Positions 1 through 11,270 of a DNA stretch of 64,000 nucleotides are shown in pieces. The stretch comes from CAWHMS01 sp963830495 (GTDB taxonomy: Bacteria; Actinomycetota; Actinomycetes; Propionibacteriales; Nocardioidaceae). How positions within the stretch are numbered: position 1 is the stretch's first letter; each line of letters starts with the position of its first letter. The position numbers and the translations under genes were made by a program. Where the stretch lies: NCBI GenBank assembly GCA_963830495.1, contig CAWHMS010000001.1, positions 372,001 to 436,000 on the forward strand, read 5' to 3'. A model generated the notes under the pieces. The model saw only the letters and a program-made list of their open reading frames with translations, did no database searches and was not told the DNA's origin.

Positions 1-2
1 CG

Positions 3-1610
<1,608 letters not shown>

Positions 1611-1668
1611 GGCGGCGGAGCCCGGTACTAGCACCATCGGACGTGTGCTGCGTCGTGCACGGCCTGGC

Positions 1669-1674
1669 TAGGCT
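1669..1674 (+). promoter_or_regulatory. Probable -10 box for the Rieske lipoprotein gene
   Basis: The hexamer TAGGCT fits the actinobacterial TANNNT -10 pattern. It lies 34 bases before the ATG at 1709, and a GAGGAG ribosome site at 1695-1700 sits between them. No convincing -35 is visible. Confidence 0.4.
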
Positions 1675-1708
1675 CGACCCGACGACGCGACCACGAGGAG
1701 AGCTGGCC

Positions 1709-2227
1709 ATGGCCGAGCCGACACCACTCGACGACTACCGGTTGGCGTCCCGGCGCACGCTGCTGACCGGGGCGCTGGTGGCCGGAGCCGTCCCCCTGCT
1801 GGCAGCCTGCGGGTCCGACGACGACTCCGGCAGCGCCGACGACGCGCCCACGAGCGAGACCGCCTCCTCGGAGGAGACGTCGTCTTCCCCAGAGACCTCG
1901 GCGGGGGAGGACACCGGATCCGGCGGGGCCGAGCCCGTCGTCGTCGCTGCTGTCGCCGATGTCCCCGAGGGGGGTGGGATCGTGCTCACCGATGAGGAGC
2001 TGGTGGTGACACAGCCGACCGCAGGCCAGTTCCGCGGGTTCACCTCGATCTGCACCCACCAGGGCTGTCCTGTCGGCGAGGTCGCCGACGGCACGATCAA
2101 CTGCCCGTGCCACGGCAGCATGTTCGACATCGAGACGGGCGAAGTCATCGGCGGTCCGGCGCCGGCACCGCTCGGTGGGAAGCCGATCATCGTCGAGGGC
2201 AAGGACATCCTCCTCGCCAGTGACTGA
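1709..2227 (+). CDS. Tat-exported Rieske [2Fe-2S] lipoprotein
   Basis: A 172-residue exported iron-sulfur protein. The N-terminus carries a twin-arginine signal (SRRTLLTG) followed by a hydrophobic stretch and a lipobox LAAC, so the folded, cofactor-loaded protein should be exported by Tat and anchored by lipid on the outer face of the membrane. A Ser/Thr/Asp/Glu-rich linker of about 50 residues leads to a Rieske domain with both ligand loops, CTHQGCPVG and CPCHGSMFD. The ATG at 1709 is preceded by GAGGAG and is the only start that gives an intact signal peptide. It sits alone between uvrA and uvrC. The redox partner is not evident from the neighbourhood. Confidence 0.9.
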   Translation: MAEPTPLDDYRLASRRTLLTGALVAGAVPLLAACGSDDDSGSADDAPTSETASSEETSSSPETSAGEDTGSGGAEPVVVAAVADVPEGGGIVLTDEELVVTQPTAGQFRGFTSICTHQGCPVGEVADGTINCPCHGSMFDIETGEVIGGPAPAPLGGKPIIVEGKDILLASD

Positions 2228-2299
2228 GCGCTGGTCGCCAGGCCCGTGCAGCGTGGACACACACCGCCAGCAACTGTCCTGACGGTCGGCGGCGCCTCG

Positions 2300-2305
2300 T
2301 AGGGT
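2300..2305 (+). promoter_or_regulatory. -10 box placing uvrC transcript start at its GTG
   Basis: TAGGGT ends six bases before the GTG at 2312. The usual 6-7 base distance from -10 to start site would make the uvrC message leaderless. No strong ribosome site competes with this reading. Confidence 0.4.
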
Positions 2306-2311
2306 GGAGCC

Positions 2312-4300
2312 GTGCCCGACCCGTCCAGCTACCGGCCCGCCCCGGGGTCGATTCCCGACGAGCCCGGCGTCTACCGGTTTCGCGACGCGCAGGGTCGGGT
2401 CGTGTACGTCGGCAAGGCAAAGTCGCTGCGTTCACGCGTGTCGTCGTACTTCCAGGACGTCGCGCATCTGCACCAGCGCACGGCGTCGATGGTCACCACG
2501 GCGGCCTCCGTCGAGTGGACGGTGGTGCAGACGGAGGTTGAGGCGCTTCAGCTGGAGTACTCCTGGATCAAGGAGTTCGACCCCCGCTTCAACGTCAAGT
2601 ACCGCGACGACAAGTCCTATCCGTGGCTGGCCGTGACCGTCAGCGAGGAGTTCCCGCGGGTGATGGTGGGTCGCGGCGCGAAGAAGAAGGGGACCAGGTA
2701 CTTCGGCCCCTACTCGCACGCCTGGGCCATCCGCGAGACGGTCGACACGCTGCTCCGTGTGTTCCCGATGCGGTCCTGCTCCAACGGCGTGTTCAAGCGC
2801 AGCCAGCAGATCGGCCGACCGTGCTTGCTCGGCTACATCGGCAAGTGCGCCGCGCCCTGCGTCGGCCGAGTCTCGGCGGAGGAGCACCGGCAGATCGTCG
2901 ACGACTTCTGCAGCTTCATCGCCGGTCAGACGAGTCAGCACATCAAGCGACTCGAACGCGAGATGCGGGACGCCTCCGACCAGCAGGAGTACGAGCGCGC
3001 CGCTCGCCTCCGCGACGACGTCGGCGCGCTGACCCGCGCCATGGAGCAGAACGCAGTCGTGCTGGCAGACGGCACCGACGCCGACGTGATCGCGGTCGCC
3101 GAGGATCCCTTGGAGATCGCCGTCCAGCTCTTCCACGTGCGCGGCGGCCGGGTCCGGGGGCAGCGCGGCTGGGTTGCCGACCGGGTCGACGACGCCGACC
3201 TGGCCGAGCTGCTGCGCGAGTTCATCATCCAGGTTTACGACGCGGAGACGGGGACGGCGATCCCGCGCGAAGTGCTGGTGCCGGCCGCCACGTCCGACGA
3301 CGACACCCTGATCAGGTGGCTCTCCGGCAAGCGGGGCAGCAAGGTGTCGCTGCGGGTCCCGCAGCGCGGCGACAAGCGCGCACTGATGGAGACGGTGGCA
3401 CGCAACGCCGGTCAGTCGCTGGCGTTGCACAAGACCAAGCGGGCGAGCGATCTGACCACCCGGACCCGGGCGCTGGAGGAGATCCAACGGGCACTCGGCC
3501 TGCCCGAGGCTCCGCTGCGGATCGAGTGCTACGACGTGTCCAACCTGCAGGGCACCGAGATCGTGGCGTCGATGGTCGTCTTCGAGGACGGTCTGCCGCG
3601 CAAGAGCGACTACCGGCGGTTCGTGATCCGCAGCCTCGACGGCCAGAGCGACGTCGCTGCCATGCACGAGACGATCACGCGCCGGTTTCGTCGGTTGCTC
3701 GACGAGCGGGTGAGCACCGGCGACGAGCTGGGCGGTGCCGGTGAGCAGGGGCCTGCGCTCATCGATCCCGACACCGGGCGGCCACGGAAGTTCGCCTACG
3801 CGCCGGGGCTGGTGGTGGTCGACGGCGGTCCGCCCCAGGTCGGTGCGGCGCAGCGAGCCCTCGACGAGCTCGGGATCGACGACATCCCGGTGGTGGGCCT
3901 GGCGAAGCGGCTCGAGGAGGTCTGGTTGCCGGGACACGACGACCCGGTGATCCTGCCCCGGACCAGCGAGGGGCTCTACCTGTTGCAGCGGGTGCGGGAC
4001 GAGGCGCACCGGTTCGCGATCACGCATCACCGGGGCCGACGGTCCAAGTCGATGGTCGAGAGCCTGCTCGACGACGTCCCGGGCCTCGGCGAGGTACGCC
4101 GCAAGGTGCTGATGCGACACTTCGGGTCGGTCAAGAAGCTCCGGCGGGCCGACGTGGACGAGATCGCCGCGCTGCCCGGCTTCGGGCCGCGGACCGCGAC
4201 GGCGGTGGCGGCCGCGGTGCAGCGTCAGGCGCAGGAGACCACCCCAGCAGTCAACACCGCCACCGGCGAGATCCTCGACGACAAGGAAGGACCACGATGA
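2312..4300 (+). CDS. uvrC: UvrABC excinuclease subunit C
   Basis: UvrC makes both incisions flanking a lesion in nucleotide excision repair. The 662-residue length is normal for the family. In order it shows the GIY-YIG nuclease (PGVYRFRDAQGRVVYVGKAK near residues 18-37), a UVR motif that contacts UvrB, the RNase H-like second nuclease (IECYDVSNLQGTEIVASMVV, then VDGGPPQV), and a C-terminal helix-hairpin-helix pair (VPGLGEVRRKVLMRHFG, LPGFGPRTATAVA). The GTG at 2312 puts the GIY domain at the usual distance from the N-terminus. Its TGA overlaps the rapZ ATG by four bases, so the DNA-repair gene reads straight into the rapZ-yvcK-whiA block. Confidence 0.97.
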   Translation: MPDPSSYRPAPGSIPDEPGVYRFRDAQGRVVYVGKAKSLRSRVSSYFQDVAHLHQRTASMVTTAASVEWTVVQTEVEALQLEYSWIKEFDPRFNVKYRDDKSYPWLAVTVSEEFPRVMVGRGAKKKGTRYFGPYSHAWAIRETVDTLLRVFPMRSCSNGVFKRSQQIGRPCLLGYIGKCAAPCVGRVSAEEHRQIVDDFCSFIAGQTSQHIKRLEREMRDASDQQEYERAARLRDDVGALTRAMEQNAVVLADGTDADVIAVAEDPLEIAVQLFHVRGGRVRGQRGWVADRVDDADLAELLREFIIQVYDAETGTAIPREVLVPAATSDDDTLIRWLSGKRGSKVSLRVPQRGDKRALMETVARNAGQSLALHKTKRASDLTTRTRALEEIQRALGLPEAPLRIECYDVSNLQGTEIVASMVVFEDGLPRKSDYRRFVIRSLDGQSDVAAMHETITRRFRRLLDERVSTGDELGGAGEQGPALIDPDTGRPRKFAYAPGLVVVDGGPPQVGAAQRALDELGIDDIPVVGLAKRLEEVWLPGHDDPVILPRTSEGLYLLQRVRDEAHRFAITHHRGRRSKSMVESLLDDVPGLGEVRRKVLMRHFGSVKKLRRADVDEIAALPGFGPRTATAVAAAVQRQAQETTPAVNTATGEILDDKEGPR

Positions 4301-5166
4301 CCGCTCCGGAGGTGGATCTCGTCGTCGTCACCGGGATGACGGGTGCAGGGCGAAGCACTGCGGCGAAGGCGCTGGAGGACGACGGGTGGTTCGTCATCGA
4401 CAACCTGCCGCCGCAGCTGCTGCCCTCGACTGTCGAGCTGATCCGTGGTGACGACGACGAGCGGAGTCTCATCGCCATGGTCGTCGACGTGCGGTCACGC
4501 GGCTTCTTCTCGGATCTGACCGGCGCGCTCGACATCTTGCGGGCGCGCGGCCATCGAGCCCGCATCCTCTTCCTCGAGGCGTCGGACGATGTCCTGGTAC
4601 GGCGTCAGGACTCCGCCAGACGCCCTCACCCGCTGCAGCAGGGGGGCCGCCTGCTCGACGGGATCCGGCGTGAACGCGTGTTGATCAGCGATCTTCGCGG
4701 GGACGCCGACCACGTGATCGACACCTCCGGGCTCAACGTCCACGAACTCGCGGCCAAGGTCACCGCGCTCTTCGCCGAGGCAGAGGACCGAGCGCTCCGC
4801 GCGACCGTGGTGTCGTTCGGATACAAATACGGGCTGCCCCTTGACGCAGACATGGTCGTCGACATGAGGTTCCTGCCCAACCCGCACTGGATCCCGGAGC
4901 TGCGCCCGCGGTCCGGGCTCGACATCGACGTGAGCGACTACGTGCTGCAGCAGCCGGGCGCGGCCGACTTCCTGGACCGGCTGACCGATCTGCTCACGAC
5001 CGTCACGGCCGGCTTCGAGCAGGAGCGCAAGCTCTACCTGACCCTGGCCGTGGGCTGCACAGGGGGCAAGCACCGCAGCGTCGCGATGGCGGAGGCGGTC
5101 GCGGAGCGGATGCGCGCGGCTGGCGTCGACGTCGTCGTCGTACACCGCGACCTGGGGCGCGAGTGA
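4297..5166 (+). CDS. rapZ: RapZ/YvcJ family P-loop nucleotide-binding protein
   Basis: A 289-residue RapZ/YvcJ family protein that binds ATP or GTP. In E. coli RapZ controls amino-sugar synthesis through small RNAs; the role in actinobacteria is less clear. The Walker A lies at residues 13-20 (GMTGAGRS). The family's C-terminal features are present: the FGYKYGLP stretch, the DMRFLPNP motif and the AVGCTGGKHRSVA phosphate-binding loop. The ATG overlaps the uvrC stop, and the gene's own TGA overlaps the yvcK GTG. This is the invariant rapZ-yvcK-whiA arrangement of Gram-positive bacteria and implies translational coupling. Confidence 0.95.
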   Translation: MTAPEVDLVVVTGMTGAGRSTAAKALEDDGWFVIDNLPPQLLPSTVELIRGDDDERSLIAMVVDVRSRGFFSDLTGALDILRARGHRARILFLEASDDVLVRRQDSARRPHPLQQGGRLLDGIRRERVLISDLRGDADHVIDTSGLNVHELAAKVTALFAEAEDRALRATVVSFGYKYGLPLDADMVVDMRFLPNPHWIPELRPRSGLDIDVSDYVLQQPGAADFLDRLTDLLTTVTAGFEQERKLYLTLAVGCTGGKHRSVAMAEAVAERMRAAGVDVVVVHRDLGRE

Positions 5167-6152
5167 CCGCCGCCGGGGTCGGGGACGCCTGGGCCGACGT
5201 CACCGACCCGGTCGGACGCGGGCTCCGCGTGGTGGCCTTCGGCGGTGGACACGGCCTGGCGACGAACCTGAGCGCGCTGCGCCACTTCTGCGATGACGTC
5301 ACGGCTGTGGTCACTGTGGCGGACAACGGAGGTTCGTCGGGGCGGCTGCGTCGCGAGCTCGGCGTGCTGCCGCCCGGCGACCTCCGGCAGGCCTTGGCAG
5401 CCCTGTGCCGGGACGACGAGTGGGGCCGTACCTGGGCTCGGGTGCTCCAGCACCGCTTCGCCAGCGCCGGCGAGCTGCACAACCACGCGGTCGGCAACCT
5501 GCTCATCGTGGCCCTGTGGGAGCTGCTGGGCGGGCATGTCGACGGGCTCGACTGGGTGGCGCGGCTGCTGGGCGCCGAGGGCCGGGTGCTGCCGATGGCC
5601 GCCGTACCGCTCGACATCACCGCGAAGGTGCGCGGCGTGGACCCGGCCGACCCTGACGCGCTCACCTCGGTGCACGGACAGGTGGAGGTCGCGACGACGC
5701 CCGGCACGGTCGAGGAGGTCGAGCTGGCACCGACCGACCCCCCGGCCTTTCCGGAGGCACTCGAGGCGATCGGGGGCGCCGACTGGGTCGTGCTCGGGCC
5801 GGGCTCGTGGTACACCAGCGTGCTCCCGCACCTGCTGGTGCCCGATCTGCGCGACGCGCTGCTGCACACCACAGCCCATCGGTGCGTCACCCTCAACGTC
5901 GCGCCGCACGACGACGAGACCGAGGGATTCTCATCCAGCACCTACCTCGAAGTGCTTGCTGTCCATGCACCCGATCTGGAAGTCGACGTCGTGCTCGCCG
6001 ACGCCTCCGGTGTGGTAGAGATGGGCATGCTGCAGGAGACCGTCGGAGGTCTCGGGGCGGAGCTGGTTCTCGCGGACCTGGCGGTCGCCGACGGCTCCCC
6101 GCGGCACGACATCGCCAAACTGGCGGCCGCCTACGCAGGATTCATGACATGA
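5163..6152 (+). CDS. yvcK: YvcK/CofD-like gluconeogenesis factor
   Basis: A 329-residue member of the YvcK (GlmR/CuvA) family, which shares the CofD fold. In Bacillus and mycobacteria it binds UDP-GlcNAc and is needed for cell shape and growth on gluconeogenic carbon. Visible family motifs are the glycine-rich FGGGHGLATNLSALR near the N-terminus, ADNGGSSGRLR, PPGDLRQAL, HAVGNLLI and LGPGSWYTSVLPHLLVPDL. The GTG start at 5163 overlaps the rapZ stop (GTGA). The first 20 residues or so before the conserved core are variable, so an internal start is possible but less likely. The gene is followed at once by whiA. Confidence 0.95.
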   Translation: MTAAGVGDAWADVTDPVGRGLRVVAFGGGHGLATNLSALRHFCDDVTAVVTVADNGGSSGRLRRELGVLPPGDLRQALAALCRDDEWGRTWARVLQHRFASAGELHNHAVGNLLIVALWELLGGHVDGLDWVARLLGAEGRVLPMAAVPLDITAKVRGVDPADPDALTSVHGQVEVATTPGTVEEVELAPTDPPAFPEALEAIGGADWVVLGPGSWYTSVLPHLLVPDLRDALLHTTAHRCVTLNVAPHDDETEGFSSSTYLEVLAVHAPDLEVDVVLADASGVVEMGMLQETVGGLGAELVLADLAVADGSPRHDIAKLAAAYAGFMT

Positions 6153-6217
6153 CAACCGCGATCCCGAGCAAGGTTCCCGACGACCACCCTGGCCTGCGCC
6201 GTGGCAGGATCGGCCTC

Positions 6218-7204
6218 ATGGCGATGACCGCGCAGGTGAAGGCAGAGCTCGCGGCCACCCAGATCACCAAGTCGTGCTGCCGCAAGGCCGAAGTGTCGTC
6301 GATGCTGCGCTTCTCCGGCGGCCTGCACATCCAAGGTGGACGCATCGTCGTCGAGGCAGAGCTCGACACGGGGGCCGCAGCCCGTCGGCTGCGGCGCGAC
6401 ATCCAGGAGATCTACGGTCACCAGAGCGACGTGATCGTCATCAGCGGAGGGGGCCTCCGCCGCGGCAGCCGGTACGTCGTCAGGGTGGTCAAGGACGGCG
6501 AGGCGCTGGCGCGGCAGACCGGTCTTCTCGACAGCCGGGGCCGCCCGGTCCGTGGTCTGCCCCCGCAGGTGGTGAGCGGTTCGGGGTGCGACGCCGTCGC
6601 TGCGTGGCGTGGAGCCTTCCTCGCCCATGGCTCGCTGACGGAGCCGGGCCGCTCGTCGGCGCTCGAGGTGACCTGTCCTGGTCCCGAGGCGGCGCTGGCG
6701 CTGGTCGGTGCGGCCCGTCGGCTGAGCATCCCGGCCAAGGCCCGCGAGGTGCGCGGGGTCGACCGGGTCGTGATCCGGGACGGCGACGCGATCAGCTCGC
6801 TGCTGACCAGGCTCGGAGCACACGAGTCGCTGCTGGCGTGGGAGGAGCGGCGGCTGCGTCGCGAGGTGCGGGCCACGGCCAACCGACTCGCGAACTTCGA
6901 CGACGCCAACCTGCGCCGATCGGCCCGCGCCGCCGTGACCGCCGGCGCCCGGGTCGAGCGTGCCCTGGAGATCCTCGCCGACGAGGTTCCCGACCACCTC
7001 AAGATGGCGGGCGCCCTCCGGGTCGAGCACAAGCAGGCGAGCCTCGAAGAGCTCGGTCAGCTGCATGACCCGCCGCTGACAAAGGACGCCATCGCTGGTC
7101 GGATCCGTCGGCTGCTGGCGATGGCCGACAGGCGCGCGCTGGAGCTGGGCATCCCCGACACCGAGTCGTCGCTGACACCGGAGATGCTCAACGAGGCGAC
7201 CTGA
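6218..7204 (+). CDS. whiA: WhiA sporulation/cell-division transcription regulator
   Basis: WhiA is a DNA-binding protein with a LAGLIDADG homing-endonuclease-like fold joined to a helix-turn-helix. In Streptomyces it works with WhiB to switch on sporulation septation, and it is kept in non-sporulating Gram-positives. The 328-residue product starts MAMTAQVKAELA and contains the conserved CCRKAEVSSMLRFSGGLHI block. The C-terminal helix-turn-helix is visible in LEELGQLHDPPLTKDAIAGR. I chose the ATG at 6218 because it matches the family's usual N-terminus and has CAGGAT just upstream. An in-frame ATG at 6149 overlaps the yvcK stop and would add 23 residues. Confidence 0.95.
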   Translation: MAMTAQVKAELAATQITKSCCRKAEVSSMLRFSGGLHIQGGRIVVEAELDTGAAARRLRRDIQEIYGHQSDVIVISGGGLRRGSRYVVRVVKDGEALARQTGLLDSRGRPVRGLPPQVVSGSGCDAVAAWRGAFLAHGSLTEPGRSSALEVTCPGPEAALALVGAARRLSIPAKAREVRGVDRVVIRDGDAISSLLTRLGAHESLLAWEERRLRREVRATANRLANFDDANLRRSARAAVTAGARVERALEILADEVPDHLKMAGALRVEHKQASLEELGQLHDPPLTKDAIAGRIRRLLAMADRRALELGIPDTESSLTPEMLNEAT

Positions 7205-7330
7205 GGTCGCGCCGGAATCCGGCTGCGCGCTCCCGGGCTGCCGATGCGTGGTCACCCGAAGCCCGGGTACCGGCAGTGTTATAGATTCGGGGTCGCTTGC
7301 GAAACCCATCGACCCGAGGGAGATCGTCGC
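7205..7330 (+). promoter_or_regulatory. whiA-gap spacer with candidate gap promoter
   Basis: This 126-base spacer holds a small GCCGGA/TCCGGC palindrome just after whiA (7211-7223). It also has an AT-rich island with TATAGATT around 7280-7287 that can be read as a -10 (TAGATT), and a strong GAGGGAG ribosome site near 7316-7322 for gap. The island stands out in G+C-rich surroundings, which supports a promoter, but no clear -35 is present. Confidence 0.35.
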
Positions 7331-8335
<1,005 letters not shown>

Positions 8336-8426
8336 GCCCTCATCGGCTCCGGCTCCTCGGCCCGGCAGACCATGGCCCGTCGGGCGGTCGCGCCGGACCT
8401 GGCCAGGGCCTGGAAAGGATGACGCC

Positions 8427-9632
8427 GTGCTGACCACGGTTGACCAGCTGGCCACGCAGCTCGGCGGCCTGCAAGGGGTGCGGGTGCTGGTGCGGTCCGA
8501 CCTGAACGTGCCGCTCGACGGCTCGACCATCACCGACGACGGTCGGATCCGGGCCAGTGCGCCGACCATCCGTCGCCTCAGTGACCAGGGTGCGAGGGTC
8601 GTGGTGATGGCTCACCTGGGCCGCCCCAAAGGCGAGCCCGATCCCGCCTACTCACTGGCGCCGGTCGCGACCCGTCTCGGCGACCTGCTGGGTCGCGAGG
8701 TCACGCACGCCACCGACACCGTGGGGGCATCGGCTCGCGGCGCCGTGGACAACATGCCCGACGGTGGCGTGGTGCTGCTGGAGAATGTCCGCTTCAACGC
8801 CGGCGAGACCAGCAAGGACGACTCCGAGCGGGGCGCCTTCGCCGACGAGCTCGCCTCCCTCGGCTCGGCGTTCGTGAGTGACGGGTTCGGTGTCGTCCAC
8901 CGCAAGCAGGCCAGCGTGTACGACGTCGCCCAGCGGCTGCCGCACGCAGCCGGGGAGCTGGTGCTGACCGAGATCGAGGTGCTGCGTCGCCTCACGGAGT
9001 CGCCCGAGCGGCCCTACGTCGTCGTGCTCGGCGGCTCCAAGGTGTCGGACAAGCTCGCGGTGATCGACAGCCTGATGTCCAAGGCGGACAAGCTGCTGAT
9101 CGGGGGAGGCATGGTCTTCACGTTCCTCGCCGCCCGCGGCCTCGAGGTGGGCCGGAGCCTGCTGGAGACCGAGCAGATCGACACGGTCAGGACCTATCTC
9201 GACCGGGCTGAGGAGTCCGCCGTCGAGATCGTGCTGCCGACCGACGTGGTCGTGGCCCCCGAGCTCGCCGCGGACGCACCAGCCACCGTCGTCGCCGCCG
9301 ACCAGATGCCCGCCGACCAGGTCGGACTGGACATCGGGCCCGACTCCGCCGCAGCCTTCGCCGCCGAGCTCACCGACGCCCGCACCGTGTTCTGGAACGG
9401 TCCGATGGGGGTGTTCGAGCTGGATGCCTTCGCCGCCGGCACCAAGGCGGTGGCCGAGGCGCTGACGAAGGTCGACGGACTCTCGGTGGTCGGTGGCGGG
9501 GATTCTGCGGCCGCGGTGCGCAAGCTGGGCTTCCGTGACGACGAGTTCGGTCACATCTCCACCGGTGGCGGCGCAAGCCTCGAGTACCTCGAGGGCAAGC
9601 TGCTGCCCGGCATCGAAGTACTCGAGGACTGA
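8427..9632 (+). CDS. pgk: Phosphoglycerate kinase
   Basis: PGK transfers a phosphate from 1,3-bisphosphoglycerate to ADP, the step after gap in lower glycolysis. The 401-residue length is typical. Visible landmarks are VLVRSDLNVPLDG in the N-domain, the MAHLGRPKG substrate loop, LLENVRFNAGE, the hinge region VVLGGSKVSDKLAVIDSL, the nucleotide-binding WNGPMGVFE and the closing GGGDSAAAV with STGGGASLEYLEGK. The GTG at 8427 is preceded by GGAAAGGA. A 91-base spacer separates it from gap, and 15 bases lie before tpiA, so all three probably share a message. Confidence 0.97.
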   Translation: MLTTVDQLATQLGGLQGVRVLVRSDLNVPLDGSTITDDGRIRASAPTIRRLSDQGARVVVMAHLGRPKGEPDPAYSLAPVATRLGDLLGREVTHATDTVGASARGAVDNMPDGGVVLLENVRFNAGETSKDDSERGAFADELASLGSAFVSDGFGVVHRKQASVYDVAQRLPHAAGELVLTEIEVLRRLTESPERPYVVVLGGSKVSDKLAVIDSLMSKADKLLIGGGMVFTFLAARGLEVGRSLLETEQIDTVRTYLDRAEESAVEIVLPTDVVVAPELAADAPATVVAADQMPADQVGLDIGPDSAAAFAAELTDARTVFWNGPMGVFELDAFAAGTKAVAEALTKVDGLSVVGGGDSAAAVRKLGFRDDEFGHISTGGGASLEYLEGKLLPGIEVLED

Positions 9633-9647
9633 GAGGCAGCCCCCCAC

Positions 9648-10457
9648 ATGGCGAACCAGCAGCCACGCGATGTCCGCGTCCCGCTCATGGCGGGCAACTG
9701 GAAGGCGAACCTCAACCACCAGGAGGCCGTCGTCCTGGTGCAGAAGCTGTCCTGGACACTGTCGGACAAGCGCCACGACTACGACCGGGTGGAGGTGGTC
9801 GTGCTGCCGCCGTACACCGACCTGCGCAGCGTGCAGACGCTGATCGACGGAGACCGGCTCTCGCTCAAGTACGGCGCCCAGGACGTCTCGACGCACGATG
9901 GGGGTGCCTACACCGGCGACATCACGACCGGGATGCTCGGCAAGCTCGGCTGCTCGTACGTCGTCGTGGGTCACTCCGAGCGGCGCGAGTACCACGCCGA
10001 GGACGACGCCCTCGTCAACGCGAAGGCCCGCAAGGCGCACGCCGCGGGGATCACCCCGATCATCTGCATCGGCGAGGGACTCGAGGTCCGCCAAGCGGGT
10101 GCGCACGTCCGCCACACCCTGGCGCAGCTCGACGCCGCGCTCGAGGGGTTCGCCGCGGAGGGCGCCGCCGGTCTCGTCATTGCCTACGAACCCGTCTGGG
10201 CGATCGGCACCGGCGAGGTCGCCACCCCCGACGACGCCCAGGAGGTCTGCGCGGCCATCCGCGGCCGGGTCGCCGACCTGTACGACGCCGACATCGCCGG
10301 TGCGGTGCGCATCCTCTACGGCGGGTCGGTCAAGGCGGCCAACGTCGGCGGCATCATGGTGCAGCCCGACGTCGACGGCTGCCTGGTGGGTGGCGCCAGC
10401 CTCCAGGCGGACGAGTTCGGCGGCATCTGCCGGTTCTATGACATGCCGGTCATCTGA
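9648..10457 (+). CDS. tpiA: Triose-phosphate isomerase
   Basis: Interconverts dihydroxyacetone phosphate and glyceraldehyde-3-phosphate as a cytoplasmic (beta/alpha)8 barrel. The 269-residue product has the three catalytic residues in their usual motifs: Lys19 in NWKAN, His109 in VGHSERR and Glu181 in AYEPVWAIGTG. The phosphate-binding YGGSV and GGASL loops are near the end. The ATG at 9648 sits shortly after the pgk stop with GAGAGG upstream. The insert EGLEVRQAG in the middle is common in actinobacterial TpiA. Confidence 0.97.
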   Translation: MANQQPRDVRVPLMAGNWKANLNHQEAVVLVQKLSWTLSDKRHDYDRVEVVVLPPYTDLRSVQTLIDGDRLSLKYGAQDVSTHDGGAYTGDITTGMLGKLGCSYVVVGHSERREYHAEDDALVNAKARKAHAAGITPIICIGEGLEVRQAGAHVRHTLAQLDAALEGFAAEGAAGLVIAYEPVWAIGTGEVATPDDAQEVCAAIRGRVADLYDADIAGAVRILYGGSVKAANVGGIMVQPDVDGCLVGGASLQADEFGGICRFYDMPVI

Positions 10458-10487
10458 GGCCCGCGGCGCCAGGTAGGATCTGCTCTC

Positions 10488-10721
10488 GTGACATTGGCTT
10501 TCACCATCCTGCTCCTCATCACCAGCGCCGCGCTGATCGTGATGATCCTGCTGCACAAGGGCCGTGGCGGCGGCCTGTCCGACATGTTCGGAGGCGGTGT
10601 CAGCAGCGGCCTGGGCGGCTCGTCGATCGCGGAGAAGAATCTGGACCGCATCACCGTCGGGGTCGGAGTGGTGTGGTTCGCCTGCATTGTTGCTCTCGGG
10701 CTGCTTTACAAGTACGCCTGA
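10488..10721 (+). CDS. secG: Preprotein translocase subunit SecG
   Basis: A 77-residue membrane protein with two transmembrane segments (about residues 3-20 and 54-74). They are joined by the glycine-rich cytoplasmic loop GRGGGLSDMFGG that marks SecG, the accessory subunit of the SecYEG protein channel. The gene follows tpiA by 30 bases, the same order as in mycobacteria. The GTG at 10488 lies behind AGGTAGGATC. The same bases contain TAGGAT ending eight bases before the start, so the signal may be a ribosome site or a -10 for a leaderless message. Confidence 0.92.
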   Translation: MTLAFTILLLITSAALIVMILLHKGRGGGLSDMFGGGVSSGLGGSSIAEKNLDRITVGVGVVWFACIVALGLLYKYA

Positions 10722-10732
10722 CCTATTCGACC

Positions 10733-10738
10733 TAGAAT
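10733..10738 (+). promoter_or_regulatory. -10 box of the rbpA promoter
   Basis: TAGAAT is a good -10 match in the short spacer after secG. The start site would fall near 10745, about 50 bases ahead of the rbpA GTG. A TTTACA at 10705-10710 resembles a -35 but is about 22 bases away, which is long. Confidence 0.45.
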
Positions 10739-10794
10739 TTCCCGAGACCTCGCGCACCCCTGCGCGAAGCCGACGCGAGCGAGGAGTCGTCACA

Positions 10795-11151
10795 GTGGCA
10801 GGTGGCAGTGCCATCCGAGGCAGCCGAGTCGGCGCCGGACCGATGGGAGAAGCAGAGCGCGGGGACACCGCTCCGAGACAGCGCATCTCCTACTTCTGCG
10901 CGAACGGACACGAGACCGCGCCGATGTTCGCCGTCGACGCACAGATCCCCGACGCGTGGGACTGCCCGCGCTGCGGACTGCCCGCCAACCGCGATTCGGA
11001 CAACCCGCCGCCGCCGCCCAAGATCGAGCCGTACAAGACCCACCTGGCCTATGTGAAGGAGCGTCGCTCCGACGCCGAGGCCAAGGAGATCCTCGACGAG
11101 GCGCTGCAGACCCTGCGGGCGAAGCGGAAGTCCGGCGAGATCATCTTCTGA
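10795..11151 (+). CDS. rbpA: RNA polymerase-binding protein RbpA
   Basis: RbpA is an actinobacterial protein that binds RNA polymerase and the principal sigma factor and stabilises open promoter complexes. The 118-residue product matches the family from end to end: the AIRGSRVGAGPMGEAERG basic linker, a zinc-binding core with the CANGHET and CPRCGLPAN motifs, and the sigma-interaction region EPYKTHLAYVKERRS. The GTG at 10795 with GAGGAG upstream gives the family's standard N-terminus; the longer upstream frame is not conserved. It probably has its own promoter after secG. Confidence 0.96.
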   Translation: MAGGSAIRGSRVGAGPMGEAERGDTAPRQRISYFCANGHETAPMFAVDAQIPDAWDCPRCGLPANRDSDNPPPPPKIEPYKTHLAYVKERRSDAEAKEILDEALQTLRAKRKSGEIIF

Positions 11152-11157
11152 CCGCGA

Positions 11158-11178
11158 GGGCGTACGGCGTTCACGCCC
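11158..11178 (+). terminator. Hairpin after rbpA
   Basis: GGGCGT and ACGCCC form a 6-base stem with a 9-base loop, starting seven bases after the rbpA stop and facing the convergent ABC permease gene. There is no T-run, so termination strength is uncertain. Confidence 0.4.
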
Positions 11179-11270
11179 AGCCGCCGTTGGCACGTTCTTG
11201 CAGGTCTGCGAAACCCTGTAGGCGCGAGAGCGTTCCAACCGACAGGTCCGCGGCTGCCTAGGCCGGGTCG

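Noticed and set aside
6149..6217. Upstream ATG for whiA overlapping the yvcK stop
   Set aside because: In frame and attractive for coupling, but the 23 extra residues do not match the family N-terminus, which begins at MAMTAQ.
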